This document shows, piece by piece, positions 62,901-64,000 of a stretch of DNA of 64,000 bases. Both the position numbers and the translations under genes were made by a program. The notes under the pieces are model-generated. The model was given only the letters and a program-made list of their open reading frames with translations, was not told the origin of the DNA and made no database searches. The first letter of the stretch is position 1. Each line of letters begins with the position of its first letter. This stretch comes from Chersky-822 sp035533915. GTDB taxonomy: Bacteria > Actinomycetota > Actinomycetes > Streptosporangiales > Streptosporangiaceae. The stretch spans positions 1-64,000 of the forward strand of contig DATLSX010000086.1 in NCBI GenBank assembly GCA_035533915.1. Reading direction: 5' to 3'.

Positions 62901-63965
62901 GACTCGTACCGGACGGCGCGGCTGCGCGCGCAGCGGTACATCGCGCTGTACTTCCCGTTCGTCCAGGCGCTGTCGACCGTGGCCGGCGCGCTCGTGCTGT
63001 TCGCCGCGGCGGGTGAGGTGCACAGCGGCGTCCTGACCGCAGGCGGCCTGATCGCGTACCTGCTCTACCTGGACATGCTGTTCTCCCCCGTGCAGGCGAT
63101 GTCGCAGGTCTTCGACGGATACCAGCAGGCGGCTGTCGGGCTGAACCGGATCGCGAGCCTGCTGCGTACCCCGACGAGCACGCCGCAGGCCGAGCACCCC
63201 GTGACCACCGGCCGGCTACGCGGTGAGATCGAATTCGCCGACGTGCACTTCAGCTACCGCGACCTGGCACAGGAGGCGATCAGCGGAATCAGCCTGCGGA
63301 TCGAGCCAGGAGAGACGGTAGCCCTTGTCGGCCAGACCGGCGCAGGCAAGTCCACGTTCGTGAAGCTGGTGGCGAGGTTCTATGACGTCACTGCCGGCCA
63401 CGTCCTCATCGACGGTGTCGATGTCCGCGATTACGACCTGGGCAGCTACCGTCGCCAGCTCGGTGTCGTGCCGCAGGAGTCCTACCTCTTCCCCGGAACC
63501 CTCCGCGACGCGATCGCCTACGGCCGTCCGGATGCGACTGACGCGGAGGTCGAGGCGGCCGCACGCGGCGTGGGCGCGATCGAGATGATCAGCAGGCTGC
63601 CCGGCGGGTTCTGGCACGAGGTCGCCGAGCGGGGCAAGAACCTGTCCGCCGGGCAGCGCCAGCTCATCGCACTTGCCCGGGCATACCTCGTCGACCCGGC
63701 GATCCTGCTGCTCGACGAGGCGACAGCCGCGCTCGACCTGGCGGCTGAGGCCGCTGTGATCCGGGCTACCGAGCAGTTGACGGCCCGGCGGACCACTCTG
63801 CTGGTCGCGCACCGGCTCACCACAGCCGCCCGGGCCGACCGGATAGTCGTACTTGAGTCCGGCCGGATCGCCGAAGTCGGCACTCACGACGAGCTAGTCG
63901 CGGCTGGGGGCACCTACAGCGCACTGTGGGCAGCGTTCACCGGAGACACCGCGCTCGCCGCCTGA
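59976..63965 (+). CDS. Fused two-in-one ABC exporter
   Basis: A 1329-aa protein from ATG 59976, which follows AGGAG by eight bases (an ATG at 59943 has none). It contains two complete TMD-NBD halves: Walker A GTSGSGKST and GQTGAGKST; signatures LSGGQRQ and LSAGQRQ. The first NBD has Walker B LVLDDATSAVD, with Asp in place of the catalytic Glu (degenerate site); the second has LLLDEATAALD (consensus). A repeat-rich linker (PADAATPADAG) joins them. Such fusions correspond to heterodimeric lipid or drug/siderophore exporters of actinobacteria. The iron-box-like site suggests siderophore-related export, but substrate is not shown. Confidence 0.88.
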   Translation: MTPARDPHSRWLRRLAAYCWRYPRLVTVALGGSVLATAVAVVIPLIQRDIVNNAILTRRQPIWLGATALVIAAVLSFGGVYIRRYLGGRLSLDVQHDLRSEMFASLSRLDGARQDQLHTGQIVSRSISDVNMVQGLLGMAPMLLGNVLLFFLSLVAMVALSPLLTLVAIAVGPALFAISVASRSRLFPASWDAQQRAADVAGVVDAAVTGVRVVKGFGQESQEIDRLDDASKLLYASRVRAVRLTARFNPSLQSIPALGQVAVLGFGGWLAIRGRIDLGTFFAFSSYLGQLVGPVRSLSGLVTIGQEARASVIRLFEVIDSRPVLTEKPDAVSLPADADQAVPDIELDQVTFGYLPSQLVLSGLSMQVKAGETVAVVGTSGSGKSTISLLLPRFYDVTSGAVRIGGHDVRDLTFDSLRAAIGLVLEESFLFSDTIRSNISYGRPDATDEQVVAAARAAEADEFIRDLPDGYGTVIGEQGLTLSGGQRQRVALARALITDPAILVLDDATSAVDPRVEAQIHETLRRVMAGRTTLLIAHRRSTLQLADRIAVVDAGQLVDFGTHQELSARCPLYRLLIAGPGDDAEGNDAGELAYYEAEPADSATPASGTESSADLQGTADTSSPADAATPADAGNPADAATSADAESCPPGCTPALWPALAQESACDAERTSPDPASKQLTGQVSSAIGRSMGIGGGSSRGRAATTGRFGFGGDGGMLAGVPPTPELLAKVAALRPASDTPDVDRAFSRAADPHFTLRTLMRPFAVALVAGLILDGLDAIGGVALPWLMRGGIDHGIEAKSLHVIALISMAALAIVLGDWVVNAIQTVVVGRNGERLLYTLRVKIFAQLQRLGLDYYEREMAGRIMTRMTTDVDAMSTFLQTGLITMVNAGLTFIGVMIALLLINVRLGLTVFSVLPILVAATIVFRAKSSRAYAEAREKVSAVNADLQENVAGLRVAQAYRREQVNHDRFAGLSDSYRTARLRAQRYIALYFPFVQALSTVAGALVLFAAAGEVHSGVLTAGGLIAYLLYLDMLFSPVQAMSQVFDGYQQAAVGLNRIASLLRTPTSTPQAEHPVTTGRLRGEIEFADVHFSYRDLAQEAISGISLRIEPGETVALVGQTGAGKSTFVKLVARFYDVTAGHVLIDGVDVRDYDLGSYRRQLGVVPQESYLFPGTLRDAIAYGRPDATDAEVEAAARGVGAIEMISRLPGGFWHEVAERGKNLSAGQRQLIALARAYLVDPAILLLDEATAALDLAAEAAVIRATEQLTARRTTLLVAHRLTTAARADRIVVLESGRIAEVGTHDELVAAGGTYSALWAAFTGDTALAA

Positions 63966-64000
63966 ACCCACAGCCTCAGCAGCCCCGTACCCCCGGCCCC

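Overview
The window is high-GC DNA with GTG/TTG starts, tightly overlapping genes, an F420-dependent oxidoreductase, a Phd/VapC pair, ModABC and a fused ABC exporter. This points to a soil-type actinomycete (Actinomycetota, plausibly Streptosporangiales-like). The genus cannot be fixed from the sequence alone.

Layout. 0-5.7 kb: a broken cytochrome P450, a heliorhodopsin, a persulfide dioxygenase-rhodanese fusion behind a CsoR/CstR-like operator, an MFS exporter and a frameshifted FemAB-like acyltransferase. 5.7-32.1 kb: what I read as an undescribed ribosomal-peptide (RiPP-like) cluster. 32.2-40.2 kb: an ECF sigma/anti-sigma pair, secreted proteins, a 14-repeat extracellular protein and a large peptidoglycan amidase. 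40.3-43.8 kb: a decayed element at a tRNA-Arg gene, with a toxin-antitoxin pair and fragments of other genes. 43.9-53.6 kb: ordinary chromosome (PQQ-like propeller, PEBP, F420 enzyme, epimerase, XRE-PBP regulator plus ModABC, DsbA-like/VKOR pair). 53.7-64 kb: extracellular polysaccharide functions (beta-helix lipoprotein, UDP-glucose dehydrogenase, GalE, membrane glycosyltransferase) and a 1329-aa fused ABC exporter with an iron-box-like site.

The cluster. Two gapless-aligning 49-aa precursor peptides (7346-7495 +; 25145-25294 -) share a leader motif (LTP....KML..R) and an identical tail, KFRTxCxDCVPN plus L or Y. A second family consists of seven ORFs of only 12-16 codons. Six of them match M-[SDN]-R-[HQ]-X4-[RK][RK]P[RG][VIL]KK(K), or a shortened form of it, each with a strong ribosome binding site and most followed by a hairpin. 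The tiny ORFs follow PF14907-type nucleotidyltransferase genes in three separate operons, or precede an ATP-grasp gene. Around them lie two paralogous beta-grasp/PP-loop ATPases with zinc ribbons, four nucleotidyltransferases, a nucleoside-diphosphate-kinase-like protein, a thymidylate-kinase-like protein, an ATP-grasp ligase, three FemAB/GNAT-like acyltransferases, a methyltransferase-aminotransferase fusion, M28 and M16 peptidases, an alkaline-phosphatase-superfamily hydrolase, a P450 and two paralogous MFS exporters. Three promoters share TTGACC-N17-TACG[CA]T, so the separate operons look co-regulated.

My inference is that the cluster makes nucleotidylated, aminoacylated or sulfur-modified ribosomal peptides: microcin C-, pheganomycin- or PEARL-like in logic, but with a gene set I do not recognise. 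No lasso, lanthipeptide, YcaO or radical-SAM enzyme is seen. Three genes carry single-base frameshifts (P450 at ~940, acyltransferase at ~5280, galE at ~57565), so base-level errors in the assembly are possible.
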